A DNA stretch of 64,000 bases from Sulfuricurvum sp. PC08-66 (GCA_000830255.1 JQIT01000007.1:112099-176098); one strand, 5' to 3'. Shown: positions 17,321 to 26,206, counted from the first letter of the stretch. Notes: generated by a model not told the origin, from the sequence alone. Numbers and translations: made by a program.

Positions 17321-18021
17321 ACCACTACTTCAAAAATGAGCAGATGCACTTCGCCTATGGCATGGATGATGACCTCGTGTTCATCGACGATTTGCATCTC
17401 GTCGCGTCGCTCTAGTGTCTCGCCCAAAATCGTACAGCTCCCTTCGACGATGAGAAGGAGTCGACCTACGGATGGCATCACCTCTGGGAGTGTGTAGGTG
17501 TGGTCGGCTTGGAGCTTGAGGGAGTGAATGAAGGCATCTTGATTGATAGCCATCGAGCCTGCACGTCCATCGGGAGAGACGAGGGTCAGAAGTGTATTGG
17601 TCGATTCGAAGCCATCGAAGCGCATTTGGGCGTAGGCGGGCGGGAGGTCTTTGAGTTTGGGGAGTATCCATATCTGGAAGAGGTTGGCGCGTTGGGTGGC
17701 GGAGGCGTTGAACTCCGAATGCACGACACCTGTGCCTGCACGCATGTATTGGATTTCCCCGCGTTCGATAGTGCCGTGATTGCCCATCGAGTCGCGGTGT
17801 TCTAGCGCACCTTCAAGGGCGATAGTGACGATCTCCATATTGGAGTGCGGGTGCATCCCAAAGCCGCCAGAGGGTTCGATAATGTCGTCATTGATGACAC
17901 GCAATGTGCCAAATCCCATGCGACTCCTATCGACATAGCGGTCGAAACTGAAATAAAATTTGGCGTGGAGCCAGCCGTGTTCGGCACTGCCTCGTTGGGT
18001 GGCACGGTGGATTTTTTTCAT
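17317..18021 (-). CDS. pirin family protein (YhhW-like)
   Basis: The 234-residue bicupin has the pirin N-domain motif GFGMHPHSNMEIVTIALEG, with metal-binding His residues near 58 and 60, and GTGVVHSEFNAS (His near 102). E. coli YhhW has quercetin 2,3-dioxygenase activity, but physiological substrates are unknown. Length is normal. It overlaps the HD-GYP gene upstream (ATGA) and the YchJ-like gene downstream, forming a three-gene coupled unit. Confidence 0.88.
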   Translation of the reverse strand: MKKIHRATQRGSAEHGWLHAKFYFSFDRYVDRSRMGFGTLRVINDDIIEPSGGFGMHPHSNMEIVTIALEGALEHRDSMGNHGTIERGEIQYMRAGTGVVHSEFNASATQRANLFQIWILPKLKDLPPAYAQMRFDGFESTNTLLTLVSPDGRAGSMAINQDAFIHSLKLQADHTYTLPEVMPSVGRLLLIVEGSCTILGETLERRDEMQIVDEHEVIIHAIGEVHLLIFEVVV

Positions 18022-19118
18022 TGGGGTTCCTTATCGACGAATTTATCTCGAATGGCGACAAACGCATCGAGATGTGCGAACAAAATTTCTACTAGTTTAG
18101 GGTCGAAATGTTTGCCACTTTGAGCTTGGAAGAGTTCCAAAATCTTGGGCAGTTCCCACGCCTCTTTGTAGACGCGGCGACTCCCAAGCGCATCGAAAAC
18201 ATCTGCCACAGCGGTGATACGTCCATAGATATGAATAGCTTCGCCTGCTAGACCTCTGGGGTAGCCCGTGCCATCGTACTTTTCGTGGTGGTCGCGTGCG
18301 ACGATGGCTGCCATTTGGAGGATGGGTTTGTTGGAGTGTTTGAGCATTTCGTAGCCCAATGTCGCGTGGGTTTTCATCACCTCAAACTCTTGGGGAGTGA
18401 GACGATCAGGCTTTTTGAGGATAGCATCAGGGATAGCGACCTTGCCAATGTCGTGCATGGGGCTAGCCATCTTAAGGTTTTCGGCTTCGATATCGCCCAA
18501 ACCTGCATAAACTGCCAAGAGTTTGGAGTACTCCGCCACGCGCTTGACGTGGTAGCCTGTCTCTTGGCTACGGCTCTCACCGATTTCGCCCATCGTGTAG
18601 ATGATTTCGCGTTGGGTGTATTCGATTTCGTCGTTGAGCGCGACCACTTCGCTCACGTCGATGAGATAGCAGTAGATGAGACCGTCAGCTTTGACACCTT
18701 GGAGGGTGACTTGGTAGCTTTTGTCGTCGTAGGCGTACATGAAGGTGTCTTGGGAGCTTGATTCGAGCACTTCACGGTAGTGCTCATGGGCGAAATCACG
18801 AATCGAGCTGATATGGTCTAGCCGTGTTTTGGCGGCTTCGTTTTTGTAGACGATTTGCCCCACCGTATCAAAGACGAAGACTTCGCTGGGGTTGTAGCGT
18901 GGGAGTTGAGAGAGGTAGTAGTTTTGTTGCGAGAGGCGCGCATTGATACCTAGCAAACTATAGAGTCCACAAAAGCGTGAAACCGCCGTGGCTAGCACTA
19001 TAACACCACCTAGGAAAAGCCAATAGTTTTGAAAAGTGATGGCGCCCACGCCCAAAAGTAGGGCAATCAAAAAACGTATGGTGCGATCTGCGGTGTTCAT
19101 ATTACAGGTGAGATGCAT
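18018..19118 (-). CDS. membrane HD-GYP cyclic-di-GMP phosphodiesterase with YgaP-like membrane domain
   Basis: I start this 366-residue protein at 19118, where CGAGGAACCTCATG supplies a ribosome-binding site. Residues about 8-60 (DRTIRFLIALLLGVGAI, then FCGLYSLLGIN) match the two-helix DUF2892/YgaP-type membrane domain. A PAS-like segment (about 75-160) follows, with VFVFDTVGQIVYKNEAA. The C-terminus is a canonical HD-GYP domain: ETGYHVKRVAEYSKLL, MHDIGKVAIPD, DHHEKYDGTGYPRGL. It should hydrolyse c-di-GMP. The frame extends further upstream but would run deep into the gene at 19163. It is coupled to the pirin gene. Confidence 0.85.
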   Translation of the reverse strand: MHLTCNMNTADRTIRFLIALLLGVGAITFQNYWLFLGGVIVLATAVSRFCGLYSLLGINARLSQQNYYLSQLPRYNPSEVFVFDTVGQIVYKNEAAKTRLDHISSIRDFAHEHYREVLESSSQDTFMYAYDDKSYQVTLQGVKADGLIYCYLIDVSEVVALNDEIEYTQREIIYTMGEIGESRSQETGYHVKRVAEYSKLLAVYAGLGDIEAENLKMASPMHDIGKVAIPDAILKKPDRLTPQEFEVMKTHATLGYEMLKHSNKPILQMAAIVARDHHEKYDGTGYPRGLAGEAIHIYGRITAVADVFDALGSRRVYKEAWELPKILELFQAQSGKHFDPKLVEILFAHLDAFVAIRDKFVDKEPQ

Positions 19119-19162
19119 GAGGTTCCTCGAAGTTGCGAATGCAAAAATGATAACACAAGGAG

Positions 19163-19816
19163 TTAAAAATTTATTCCTATTCCGTAGCGTGCACCAATTG
19201 TAAGCGCACCATAAGTTTGCATAGTATGCAAAAGAGAAGAGTCTCTGTTTTCTTCGTAGTAGAGACCTTTCGCATCGATACCGATGCCTACAAATGTACT
19301 GATATTTTCCCATCCCATCACTATTCCTGATTCAAAACTAGCGGTAAAGTGGTAGTTTTCGTATGTCTTGCCAATGCCAAACAAAGCATCCATATAGGGT
19401 TTTAGAAAGAAAAAGGTATAGCGCTGATGCCATCCAATTGCCACTCCTAAATCTACATCGGCGGCATAGTTCAGACGTGCCATTAACGCGCCATTGCCCA
19501 ATGCCTCATCATGAAAAGCGTAGGCGAGGGAGTGTTGCAAAAAAGAGAATCTTCTTTCCGTTTCCACCGTCGATAGCAGTGACTCTCGACGATTTTCATC
19601 GATACCTACACCTATTTTTTGGGAGTAGGAGAGCCAATGAGTTTTGACAAAAGCTGGTGTGCTATTTGTGTCGTTGTGTTGAGGTTCAAAAAGAGGATGC
19701 TTTGGCGCAGGGGAGTCTTCTAGTGAAGAAGGAGCGTAGAGAATAGCATCAGGAATCGTCTTTGCAAAGAGAGGAGAAAAGAGGGCAGAAAGGAGTCCAA
19801 TCGAGAGGAGTTTCAC
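19163..19816 (-). CDS. small outer-membrane beta-barrel-like protein, function unknown
   Basis: GTG at 19816 overlaps the TGA stop of yaeQ (GTGA) and gives a 217-residue protein with a signal peptide (VKLLSIGLLSALFSPLFAK). An ATG-like start further upstream would add 25 Arg/His-rich residues before the signal and is unlikely. The mature part has alternating hydrophobic strands, including YTFFFLKPYMDALFGIG and STFVGIGIDAKGLYY, and ends in aromatic Phe (YGIGINF), the C-terminal signal of outer-membrane barrels. No named family is recognised. Confidence 0.7.
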   Translation of the reverse strand: MKLLSIGLLSALFSPLFAKTIPDAILYAPSSLEDSPAPKHPLFEPQHNDTNSTPAFVKTHWLSYSQKIGVGIDENRRESLLSTVETERRFSFLQHSLAYAFHDEALGNGALMARLNYAADVDLGVAIGWHQRYTFFFLKPYMDALFGIGKTYENYHFTASFESGIVMGWENISTFVGIGIDAKGLYYEENRDSSLLHTMQTYGALTIGARYGIGINF

Positions 19817-20340
19817 TGCCAAATTTCTTGGGTGACGGTGATATCGCCACGGTCGCTGTGAAGGGTGAGTATACCATCGCTGATGTTGCATTGCAGGCGC
19901 ATCGAGCGCTCATAGAGGTGGGTGATGTCGGGTGCATCGATATGAATAACACGCAAATTGCCAAAGCGTGCAAGCGTAGCGCTGTTTTGGCGCCACCATG
20001 CAGTAGCGGCGTGATGGTTGTAGGTGTAGAGGATGACCTGTTCGCTTTTGCCACACGCTTTACGTAGGCGTTTCTCCTCGATTTGACCTAGTTCTATCCA
20101 GAGCTCTATTTCACCTGCGTAGTTTTTTTGCCACAGTTGCGGCTCCTCTTCACCTCCTACGCCTTTGGTGAGGGCGAGACGGTCGCTGGCATGCAGCGCA
20201 AAGGCGACCAATCGCATCATGAGACGTTCATCAGTCTCGCTAGGGTGTTGGGCGAGGGTGAGGTCATGCGTCTCGTAGTAGTGCGTGTCCATGTTCGCGA
20301 TATTGAGTTGTGCTTTGCATACGGTACTGCCTGCGGCCAT
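19813..20340 (-). CDS. yaeQ: YaeQ family protein
   Basis: The 175-residue protein follows YaeQ throughout: NIANMDTHYYETHDLTLAQH, PSETDERLMMRLVAFAL, PQLWQKNYAGEIELWIELGQ and EKRLRKACGKSEQVILYTY. YaeQ has a PD-(D/E)XK nuclease-like fold whose activity is unproven. It was named for its ability to compensate loss of RfaH in E. coli. It is coupled to the small barrel protein gene downstream and has a TACAAT box upstream, divergent from motA. Confidence 0.9.
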   Translation of the reverse strand: MAAGSTVCKAQLNIANMDTHYYETHDLTLAQHPSETDERLMMRLVAFALHASDRLALTKGVGGEEEPQLWQKNYAGEIELWIELGQIEEKRLRKACGKSEQVILYTYNHHAATAWWRQNSATLARFGNLRVIHIDAPDITHLYERSMRLQCNISDGILTLHSDRGDITVTQEIWQ

Positions 20341-20364
20341 TGGGACTCCCTAAAAATGTGCGCT

Positions 20365-20370
20365 ATTGTA
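20365..20370 (-). promoter_or_regulatory. putative -10 box for yaeQ
   Basis: TACAAT on the minus strand about 25 bp before the yaeQ ATG, followed by a GGGAG ribosome-binding site. Confidence 0.45.
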
Positions 20371-20388
20371 TCGTAGGCTTGCATAGAG

Positions 20389-20414
20389 CTAATTATCACT
20401 ATTTAAGTCGATAT
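20389..20414 (+). promoter_or_regulatory. possible sigma-28 promoter of motAB-fliP
   Basis: CTAA, 14 bases and GTCGATAT lie 47 bp before the motA ATG. The -10 part equals the flaG box in 7 of 8 bases, but the -35 part and spacing are poor. The call rests on the match to the better flaG promoter. Confidence 0.35.
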
Positions 20415-20460
20415 GGGATAGTATCAGCGACAATATTTAGGCAAAAAAGCAAGGGTTCGC

Positions 20461-21225
20461 ATGGATTTAGGAACGGTAATAGGGTTTGTATTAATTCTAG
20501 GTCTTTTGGCGGGCGCGATGGCTATGGGGGTGGGAATCGGTCCCTATATCGACATTCCCTCTGTTCTTATCGTCTTTGGGGGTAGTATTGGTGCTTTGAT
20601 GATTGGCTTCAAAATGGAGCAGATGAAGAAATTCTTCACGGTTTTCATGATAGCTATCAAACCTCCTCACGAAGACCTCAATGCTCTTATCGAGAAGCTC
20701 GTGGAGTATGCGACCAATGCACGTCGTGATGGGATTTTGGCACTAGAGGGTGCTGTGGCAAATGAGGCAAACCTTTTTCTCAAAGGAGGTCTGCAAATGG
20801 CAGTCGATGGACATGAGCCTGATACCATTCGTGAGCTTCTCGAAATCGAGATGGAGCAGACCAGTATACGCCACAAGGGCAATATCGCAATGTTTGACCA
20901 ATTGGGTAGCTTCGCAGGTGCAATGGGGATGATTGGTACACTTATCGGACTCGTTGCGATGCTTTTGAATATGGCTGACCCTTCAGCAATTGGTCCATCG
21001 ATGGCGGTTGCGTTGCTTACGACTTTCTATGGGTCGCTCTTGGGAAATACTATGGGTGCACCTACAGCGAATATTTTGGGTATTCGTAACGATGAGGAGA
21101 CCTTGGTCAAATCGCTCATCCTAGAGGGTATTATGTCTATTCAAGCGGGTGACAACCCACGTACACTCGAAGACAAACTCAACTCCTTTTTGCCGCCTAG
21201 TCAGCGCAAAAGTCAATTTAACTAA
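20461..21225 (+). CDS. motA: flagellar motor stator protein MotA
   Basis: The 254-residue inner-membrane protein has four hydrophobic helices (about residues 4-25, 30-50, 150-170, 180-205) and a cytoplasmic loop between helices 2 and 3. The loop carries the charged residues that contact FliG. LGSFAGAMGMIGTLIGLVAML around helix 3 is the most diagnostic segment. With MotB it forms the ion-conducting stator that drives flagellar rotation. It lies 8 bp before motB. Confidence 0.95.
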   Translation: MDLGTVIGFVLILGLLAGAMAMGVGIGPYIDIPSVLIVFGGSIGALMIGFKMEQMKKFFTVFMIAIKPPHEDLNALIEKLVEYATNARRDGILALEGAVANEANLFLKGGLQMAVDGHEPDTIRELLEIEMEQTSIRHKGNIAMFDQLGSFAGAMGMIGTLIGLVAMLLNMADPSAIGPSMAVALLTTFYGSLLGNTMGAPTANILGIRNDEETLVKSLILEGIMSIQAGDNPRTLEDKLNSFLPPSQRKSQFN

Positions 21226-21233
21226 GCGCACCT

Positions 21234-22013
21234 ATGGCAAAGAAAAAAGCTCCTCCCTGTTTATGTCCCCGCTGTCTACCTGGATGGCTTGCAGCTTTTG
21301 GGGATTTGATGTCGCTACTATTGTGCTTCTTCGTTTTGCTCCTATCGATGTCGAGTATGGATGCCAAAAAGGTCTCAGAGGCGATAGGCTCACTCTCTGG
21401 TGCGATGAGCGTCCTCGAGGGTGGTATCAAGACCGAAATTTCGCGCAAACGTATCCAAGAGTCAACACCGCTAGAAAATCGTGATGAGAGCAGTGAGGCG
21501 GTCAACCGTGTTGCGGCTTCTATCATCGAGGCGAGTGAAATGGTCAAACAATCGGGGGGGCCTGCGGTCTCACTCGAAGAGTCTGAAGATGGATTTATTA
21601 TCCGTCTACCTGCCAATATGCTCTTCAAACAAGGCTCGGCTGTCATCGAAAACGACGATTCCATTTTGTTTCTCAAACGTATCGCTATGATAATTCAAGA
21701 GTTTCCAAATACGATTGAGGTGAGTGTACGTGGTCATACCGACAATGTACCACCCTCTGCCGCCTCGATATTCCGTGATAATTGGGAGTTGTCGAGTGCA
21801 CGAGGTATCTCTGTGTTGAAACTCTTGGTCGATAACGGTGTCGATACTACACGTATTCACGCGGCAGGATTTGGTGAGTTTAAACCTATCGCCTCCAATG
21901 CTACAGAGGAAGGACGCGAGAAAAATCGTCGTGTCGATATACACTTCATGAGTATGAAACAGAGTGACGAGAGTAAAATCAAAAGCCTTCTTGACGCGTC
22001 TGGAGCCAAATAG
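21234..22013 (+). CDS. motB: flagellar motor stator protein MotB
   Basis: The 259-residue protein has a short cytoplasmic N-terminus with a Cys cluster (PPCLCPRCLPGW, Cys9, 11 and 14). One membrane helix holds the ion-binding Asp24 (FGDLMSLLLCFFVLLLS). After a linker comes an OmpA-like peptidoglycan-binding domain (about 130-240) with EVSVRGHTDNVPP and WELSSARG. MotB anchors the stator to murein and gates ion flow. Its TAG stop shares a base with the GTG of fliP. Confidence 0.95.
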   Translation: MAKKKAPPCLCPRCLPGWLAAFGDLMSLLLCFFVLLLSMSSMDAKKVSEAIGSLSGAMSVLEGGIKTEISRKRIQESTPLENRDESSEAVNRVAASIIEASEMVKQSGGPAVSLEESEDGFIIRLPANMLFKQGSAVIENDDSILFLKRIAMIIQEFPNTIEVSVRGHTDNVPPSAASIFRDNWELSSARGISVLKLLVDNGVDTTRIHAAGFGEFKPIASNATEEGREKNRRVDIHFMSMKQSDESKIKSLLDASGAK

Positions 22014-22750
22014 TGTTATTTCGCCTCTTCGTGGCGTTGCTCGTAGCTTCTGCTACGCTTCTAGCTGAAACCGTACAAATTCCTGCGGTCAATGTATCGC
22101 TCACCGCACCCAATGAACCCGAAGATTTAGTCACCTCGCTCAATATCCTTATCGTTTTGACGCTATTGGTGCTAGCACCAAGTATGGTGCTGGTGATGAC
22201 GAGCTTCACGCGGCTTATCATTGTCTTTGGATTTTTGCGTCAGGCGATGGGGACGCAACAAATGCCTCCGACTCAACTCTTGGTGACATTGGCGTTGGTA
22301 TTGACCTTTTTCATTATGGAGCCTGTTTTCAAAGAGGGATACGCCAACGGTATTACTCCCTATATCGAGAAAAAGATTGGCTACGAAGAGGCGTTTGAAA
22401 AGACAACCGCACCCTTCAAAGCTTTCATGATTCGCAACACGCGCGAGAAGGATTTGGCGCTTTTCTTTCGTATACGCAATATGCCCAATCCTCAAAGTGT
22501 TGAAGAGGTGCCTTTGACTATTGCTGTACCTGCCTTTATGATTAGCGAACTCAAAACCGCCTTTGAGATAGGCTTTTTGCTCTTCTTGCCTTTCCTCGTT
22601 ATCGATATGGTGGTCTCATCGGTCTTGATGTCGATGGGTATGATGATGTTGCCACCTGTTATGATTTCGCTCCCTTTTAAAATCCTCATTTTCGTACTCG
22701 TAGACGGATGGAATTTACTGATTGGTAATCTCGTAGCTTCATTTAAATAA
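22013..22750 (+). CDS. fliP: flagellar type III export protein FliP
   Basis: The 245-residue product starts with GTG and a cleavable signal (MLFRLFVALLVASATLLA). Four membrane helices and the family motifs follow: NILIVLTLLVLAPSMVLVMTSFTR, LRQAMGTQQMPP and PFKILIFVLVDGWNLL near the end. FliP is a core of the flagellar secretion gate. Most bacteria place fliP with fliQR or fliO; here it follows motAB directly and overlaps motB by one base. A hairpin terminator lies 70 bp downstream. Confidence 0.95.
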   Translation: MLFRLFVALLVASATLLAETVQIPAVNVSLTAPNEPEDLVTSLNILIVLTLLVLAPSMVLVMTSFTRLIIVFGFLRQAMGTQQMPPTQLLVTLALVLTFFIMEPVFKEGYANGITPYIEKKIGYEEAFEKTTAPFKAFMIRNTREKDLALFFRIRNMPNPQSVEEVPLTIAVPAFMISELKTAFEIGFLLFLPFLVIDMVVSSVLMSMGMMMLPPVMISLPFKILIFVLVDGWNLLIGNLVASFK

Positions 22751-22783
22751 TTATCAAATAAATAGTTAACGGGGCTATGCCCA

Positions 22784-22799
22784 ATATCGCTAGCGATAT
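22784..22799. repeat. perfect 16-bp palindrome in the fliP/GGDEF gap
   Basis: ATATCGCTAGCGATAT is a perfect palindrome directly after a small GGGC-TAT-GCCC hairpin and before the terminator hairpin. It could be a protein-binding site or part of a folded 3' region of the motAB-fliP mRNA. It has no visible partner elsewhere in the window. Confidence 0.5.
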
Positions 22800-22820
22800 G
22801 AACCCTCGGTTGACGAGCTA

Positions 22821-22843
22821 AAATCTGGCTTTGCCAGATTTTT
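22821..22843 (+). terminator. rho-independent terminator after fliP, possibly bidirectional
   Basis: AAATCTGGC, loop TTT, GCCAGATTT and a run of T form a perfect 9-bp stem. The stem lies between the convergent fliP and GGDEF genes, and the flanking A/T bases could let it act on both strands. Confidence 0.8.
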
Positions 22844-22852
22844 GAGCATCAA

Positions 22853-24295
22853 TCAAATAATAGACGCAGCGCTAATGCTAGAGAGTTTCGCGTTCTCTTT
22901 GATGAGAGAGAAGAGTGTCGATATCTCTTCGATATCTGCGATGACGCGGTTTTCGCGTATCTCGATGATAGAGGCACTTACGCTTAAAAGTGGAAGCTCT
23001 CGTACTTCGCCAAAGCGATCTTTTTCGCGCATCCAACCCTGTTTTATCTCTTCGGTAGAGTAATACTTTTTGGTGATACGTCGGAAGCTTTTTTGTATCG
23101 ATTTGACCCGTTTGTGGACGCTCTCGAAATCGACTTTGTGCATCGCTACGATGAAATCATCGCCTCCGATATGTCCAATGAAGTGGTTTTTGAAGCCAAA
23201 TTCGATACGTAGTAAATCTGCAAAGGCGATGATGGCTTCGTCTCCTTTTTTGAAGCCGAAGTGGTCATTGAAGGGTTTGAAATAGTCGAAATCGAAGTAG
23301 ACGATGATGCGTGTATTGGGATTGGTTTTGAGCGCATTGAGGTAGTGTTTGATACGTTTGTTGCCATTCAAATCAGTCAGAGGATTACGCTCTTTGGCGT
23401 GCTCTAGTTCGCGGCGAAAGCGCAAAATGATGAGTGTAAGCGCCATAAAAAGTACAGACAAAACAAAAAGCAAAATATTTTGCTGCTCCTCTAGGGGTGC
23501 TTTGCGCTCTTGGATAGTATCGATGATACGCTCTTTGAGGCTTTTGTAGGTGGCGCGATACTGTGCAGTACGCCCTAATGCACCGATATTTGCGCCATAT
23601 CCGATGGCTTTGTAGATGGTAGTGAATTGGATAAATTTCTCTCGATAGGTATCGATGTAGCGACCTAAATCGTCATAGTATTGAGGGTAGGAGGCGCGAA
23701 GCTCTTGCTTGATACGTACAATTTTTTTCTCATACGCGGTGATATACCCCTCTAGCCCTCGAAGCATAAAATCTTTTTCATGACGGCGTATCTGCAGTAG
23801 GGTCACCAAAATTTTATGTGCACCCAACTGCCCGATACGCTCTTCGAGCAGATGGGCATCACGGCGCAAATCTCCGTAGAGACCTTGCTCATGGTCGAGT
23901 CCCATTTGCGTTTGGAGCGTGATAATGGAAGATATCTCATCGAAATAGCTACCGATGGTTTGGTGAAGCATCTGAATATCTTTGTAGAGCGGGTCATCAC
24001 TGTTGCGCTCTTTGACGACATATTGGCACTGGGCGTAGTAGAGCGATTCGTTTTGCGATTTGAAATGCTCCATTGCTTGTTGGAGTGCTTCGCGGTAGTG
24101 CAGAGATTTTTCGAATAAAAATCCAAACTCGATAGCGTTGAGTTTTTCGTGGCTGGAGCTGATGTGTTCACTGAAGCGTTGGAGTCGGTCTAGCTCTTTG
24201 AGATGTTGGGTCACACGTATAAGATAGAAGGTACTTGCGATGAAGAGGAGAAGCAAAAGGGCGAAAAGGTATTTGGATAGTGTGCCTATTTTCAT
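22853..24295 (-). CDS. membrane-bound GGDEF diguanylate cyclase
   Basis: The 480-residue protein has an N-terminal helix (about 7-27), a long helical periplasmic sensor region (about 30-270) rich in Leu, Tyr and charged residues, a second helix (about 274-293, NILLFVLSVLFMALTLIIL) and a C-terminal GGDEF domain. The signature reads HIGGDDFIVA, a conservative GGDDF variant that normally keeps activity. No inhibitory-site RxxD is apparent just before it. The product would make c-di-GMP. It is convergent with fliP across a terminator. The signal sensed is unknown. Confidence 0.88.
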   Translation of the reverse strand: MKIGTLSKYLFALLLLLFIASTFYLIRVTQHLKELDRLQRFSEHISSSHEKLNAIEFGFLFEKSLHYREALQQAMEHFKSQNESLYYAQCQYVVKERNSDDPLYKDIQMLHQTIGSYFDEISSIITLQTQMGLDHEQGLYGDLRRDAHLLEERIGQLGAHKILVTLLQIRRHEKDFMLRGLEGYITAYEKKIVRIKQELRASYPQYYDDLGRYIDTYREKFIQFTTIYKAIGYGANIGALGRTAQYRATYKSLKERIIDTIQERKAPLEEQQNILLFVLSVLFMALTLIILRFRRELEHAKERNPLTDLNGNKRIKHYLNALKTNPNTRIIVYFDFDYFKPFNDHFGFKKGDEAIIAFADLLRIEFGFKNHFIGHIGGDDFIVAMHKVDFESVHKRVKSIQKSFRRITKKYYSTEEIKQGWMREKDRFGEVRELPLLSVSASIIEIRENRVIADIEEISTLFSLIKENAKLSSISAASII

Positions 24296-24395
24296 GCGGG
24301 CATTTTACTCTCGGGATGGTTACGAAATGGCTACGAGATTAAGCCCTCTCATGCTAGACTTCACGCTTTGAAAAAGCCAAAAGAGAGGGTGGAAA

Positions 24396-25532
24396 ATGGA
24401 GTGTAACTATTTTGGCGTGTGTGCGAGTTGTACGCTCTACACCATGCCCTACGAAGAGGGTTTGGCGCACAAATGTGACACACTCATGCAAGATTTTGCC
24501 CCCTATTACAGTGGTGAGGCGACACGTATTGCCTCACCGCAGGAGCATTTTCGCTATCGCGCAGAGTTTCGTATCTGGCATGAGGGTGAGATGCACTATG
24601 CGATGACACACATCGACAAGAAAAGCGTCGTGACCATCGATGCATGTGCCATTGTCTCGCCTGCAATTGCCGCATTGATGCCTACGCTTTTGGAGGCAAT
24701 AGAAGGTATGAGCGTCGATGCTCCGCAACTTAAACGCAAACTTTTTGGGGTCGATTTTTTGAGTACGTTGAGCGGTGAGATGGTCGTGACGCTCCTCTAT
24801 CACAAAGTGCTCGATAGCGCTTGGCAAGAGAGCGCGACGCAATTAGCATCCACGCTAAACATTCATCTCATCGGTCGAAGTCGCAAACAAAAAGTGGTCA
24901 TAGGTGGCGACAGTGTTATCGAAAAGCTCACCATCGAGGGCAAAGAGTGGCGCTACATGCACACCGAAAATAGCTTCACACAGCCCAATGCGCAGGTCAA
25001 TCAAGGGATGATAGGGTGGGTGTTGTCACATCTGCCACACTCTAAGCGTGACCTATTGGAGCTTTATTGTGGGGCAGGGAATTTTACACTGCCTTTGAGC
25101 AGACATTTTGGGCGTGTAGTAGCCACCGAAATATCCAAAAGCTCTATCAAAGCGGCGCAAACCAATTGTGCGCTCAACGGTGTTGATACTATCGATTTCG
25201 TGCGCTTAAGCAGTGAGGAGTTCGTCCAAGCTTATCAAAAGGTGCGTGCCTTTCGAAGATTGGAAGGTATCGAGCTAGACAACTATGACTTTGAAGCGAT
25301 TTTCGTAGACCCTCCGCGCAGTGGATTGGACGAGACGACACGTGCCTTGGCGGCACAATTTGATACGATTATCTACATTTCGTGTAATCCAAAGACATTA
25401 TTGGACGATTTAGCGCTATTAAGTAGGACGCATCGTGTTGGGCATATGGCGTTTTTTGACCAATTTGCCTATACACACCATATGGAGATGGGTCTTATTC
25501 TCTATGCCAAACACCCAAAGGAGCACGTATGA
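24396..25532 (+). CDS. trmA: tRNA (uracil-5-)-methyltransferase TrmA-type enzyme
   Basis: The 378-residue RNA m5U methyltransferase has the SAM motif LELYCGAGNFTLPLS (near residue 225), VDPPRSGLD (near 300) and the catalytic Cys in YISCNPKTLLDDLALL (near 330). The size and lack of a TRAM domain favour TrmA, which modifies U54 of tRNAs. However, an N-terminal CNYFGVCASC (Cys3, 9, 12) and a later Cys in DACAIVSP recall the [4Fe-4S] site of RlmC/RlmD rRNA enzymes. It overlaps the next gene by ATGA. Substrate choice between tRNA and rRNA is therefore not fully certain. Confidence 0.88.
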   Translation: MECNYFGVCASCTLYTMPYEEGLAHKCDTLMQDFAPYYSGEATRIASPQEHFRYRAEFRIWHEGEMHYAMTHIDKKSVVTIDACAIVSPAIAALMPTLLEAIEGMSVDAPQLKRKLFGVDFLSTLSGEMVVTLLYHKVLDSAWQESATQLASTLNIHLIGRSRKQKVVIGGDSVIEKLTIEGKEWRYMHTENSFTQPNAQVNQGMIGWVLSHLPHSKRDLLELYCGAGNFTLPLSRHFGRVVATEISKSSIKAAQTNCALNGVDTIDFVRLSSEEFVQAYQKVRAFRRLEGIELDNYDFEAIFVDPPRSGLDETTRALAAQFDTIIYISCNPKTLLDDLALLSRTHRVGHMAFFDQFAYTHHMEMGLILYAKHPKEHV

Positions 25533-26206
25533 AGCACATAGGATTGATGGTCGCCATGTTGGCGATGTTGTGGGCAGATGCCAAAGATGACCAAATCAAA
25601 GCGCTTGAGAGAGAATTGGCTATCAAAAAGCAGGAGATTCAAATTTTGCTTATTGCGATAAAAAACCAAAAGCAAGAGTCGATTCAAAAGAGCAATGCGC
25701 CTAGTTTGAGCTTCCAAAGTGTCGATACCCCCGCTCCTACCAAGGTCATCCTCAAACCAAGCATGCTTAGCGAAGAGGCAATAAGTGCCATCGATAGAGA
25801 GAATCAAACCGATACTGATACACTCATGGCAAGTGCACCTACGCAAAATACGGATGTTGTTGCCCCTGAAGCAACACAAGCTACTACCCCAGAAGAGAGC
25901 CCAGAGGAGTCAGAAGCTGTGCAACAAGAGGCTACGACAGACACGATTGCCTCACGCAAAGAGTCTCACGCTCCCTCTACCATTGCAGGTATTATCTATA
26001 CCAAACCTACCAAATATCACCTCATAGAAAAAGCGACTATTTTTAGTGATTTGGGGCAGAGTCGTATCGAAGAGTGGGAAAAAGAGCGTGCCTTTACCAG
26101 CAATCGACGCAAGGGTGAGTGGATATTGGTCACAGGACGCATCACTTCGCGCGGGTGGGAGATGGTCGAAAAGAGCATGTGGATTCACCAAAGCCACGTC
26201 AAGTAG
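25529..26206 (+). CDS. secreted coiled-coil protein with C-terminal SH3-like region, function unknown
   Basis: The 225-residue protein has a signal peptide (MKHIGLMVAMLAMLWADA), a coiled coil (about residues 20-52, EDQ/K-rich) and a long Thr/Glu/Ala/Pro-rich linker (about 55-145). Its C-terminal domain reads KPTKYHLIEKATIFSD, GEWILVTGRI and EMVEKSMWIHQ, typical of bacterial SH3 modules. Such proteins often bind the cell wall or a partner in the periplasm. It is translationally coupled to trmA and 9 bp before the YhiN-type gene, but no functional link is evident. Confidence 0.75.
   Translation: MKHIGLMVAMLAMLWADAKDDQIKALERELAIKKQEIQILLIAIKNQKQESIQKSNAPSLSFQSVDTPAPTKVILKPSMLSEEAISAIDRENQTDTDTLMASAPTQNTDVVAPEATQATTPEESPEESEAVQQEATTDTIASRKESHAPSTIAGIIYTKPTKYHLIEKATIFSDLGQSRIEEWEKERAFTSNRRKGEWILVTGRITSRGWEMVEKSMWIHQSHVK

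Noticed and set aside
18285..18761. A 158-codon plus-strand frame opposite the HD-GYP gene
   Set aside because: Shadow of conserved HD-GYP motifs; a similar shadow occurs opposite the other HD-GYP gene at 47420-47914, as expected when two homologous genes share codon patterns.
19119..19313. Upstream extension of the HD-GYP frame
   Set aside because: It runs through the 3' part of the small barrel gene and adds a Cys/Arg-rich sequence without similarity; the ribosome-binding site at 19118 is better.
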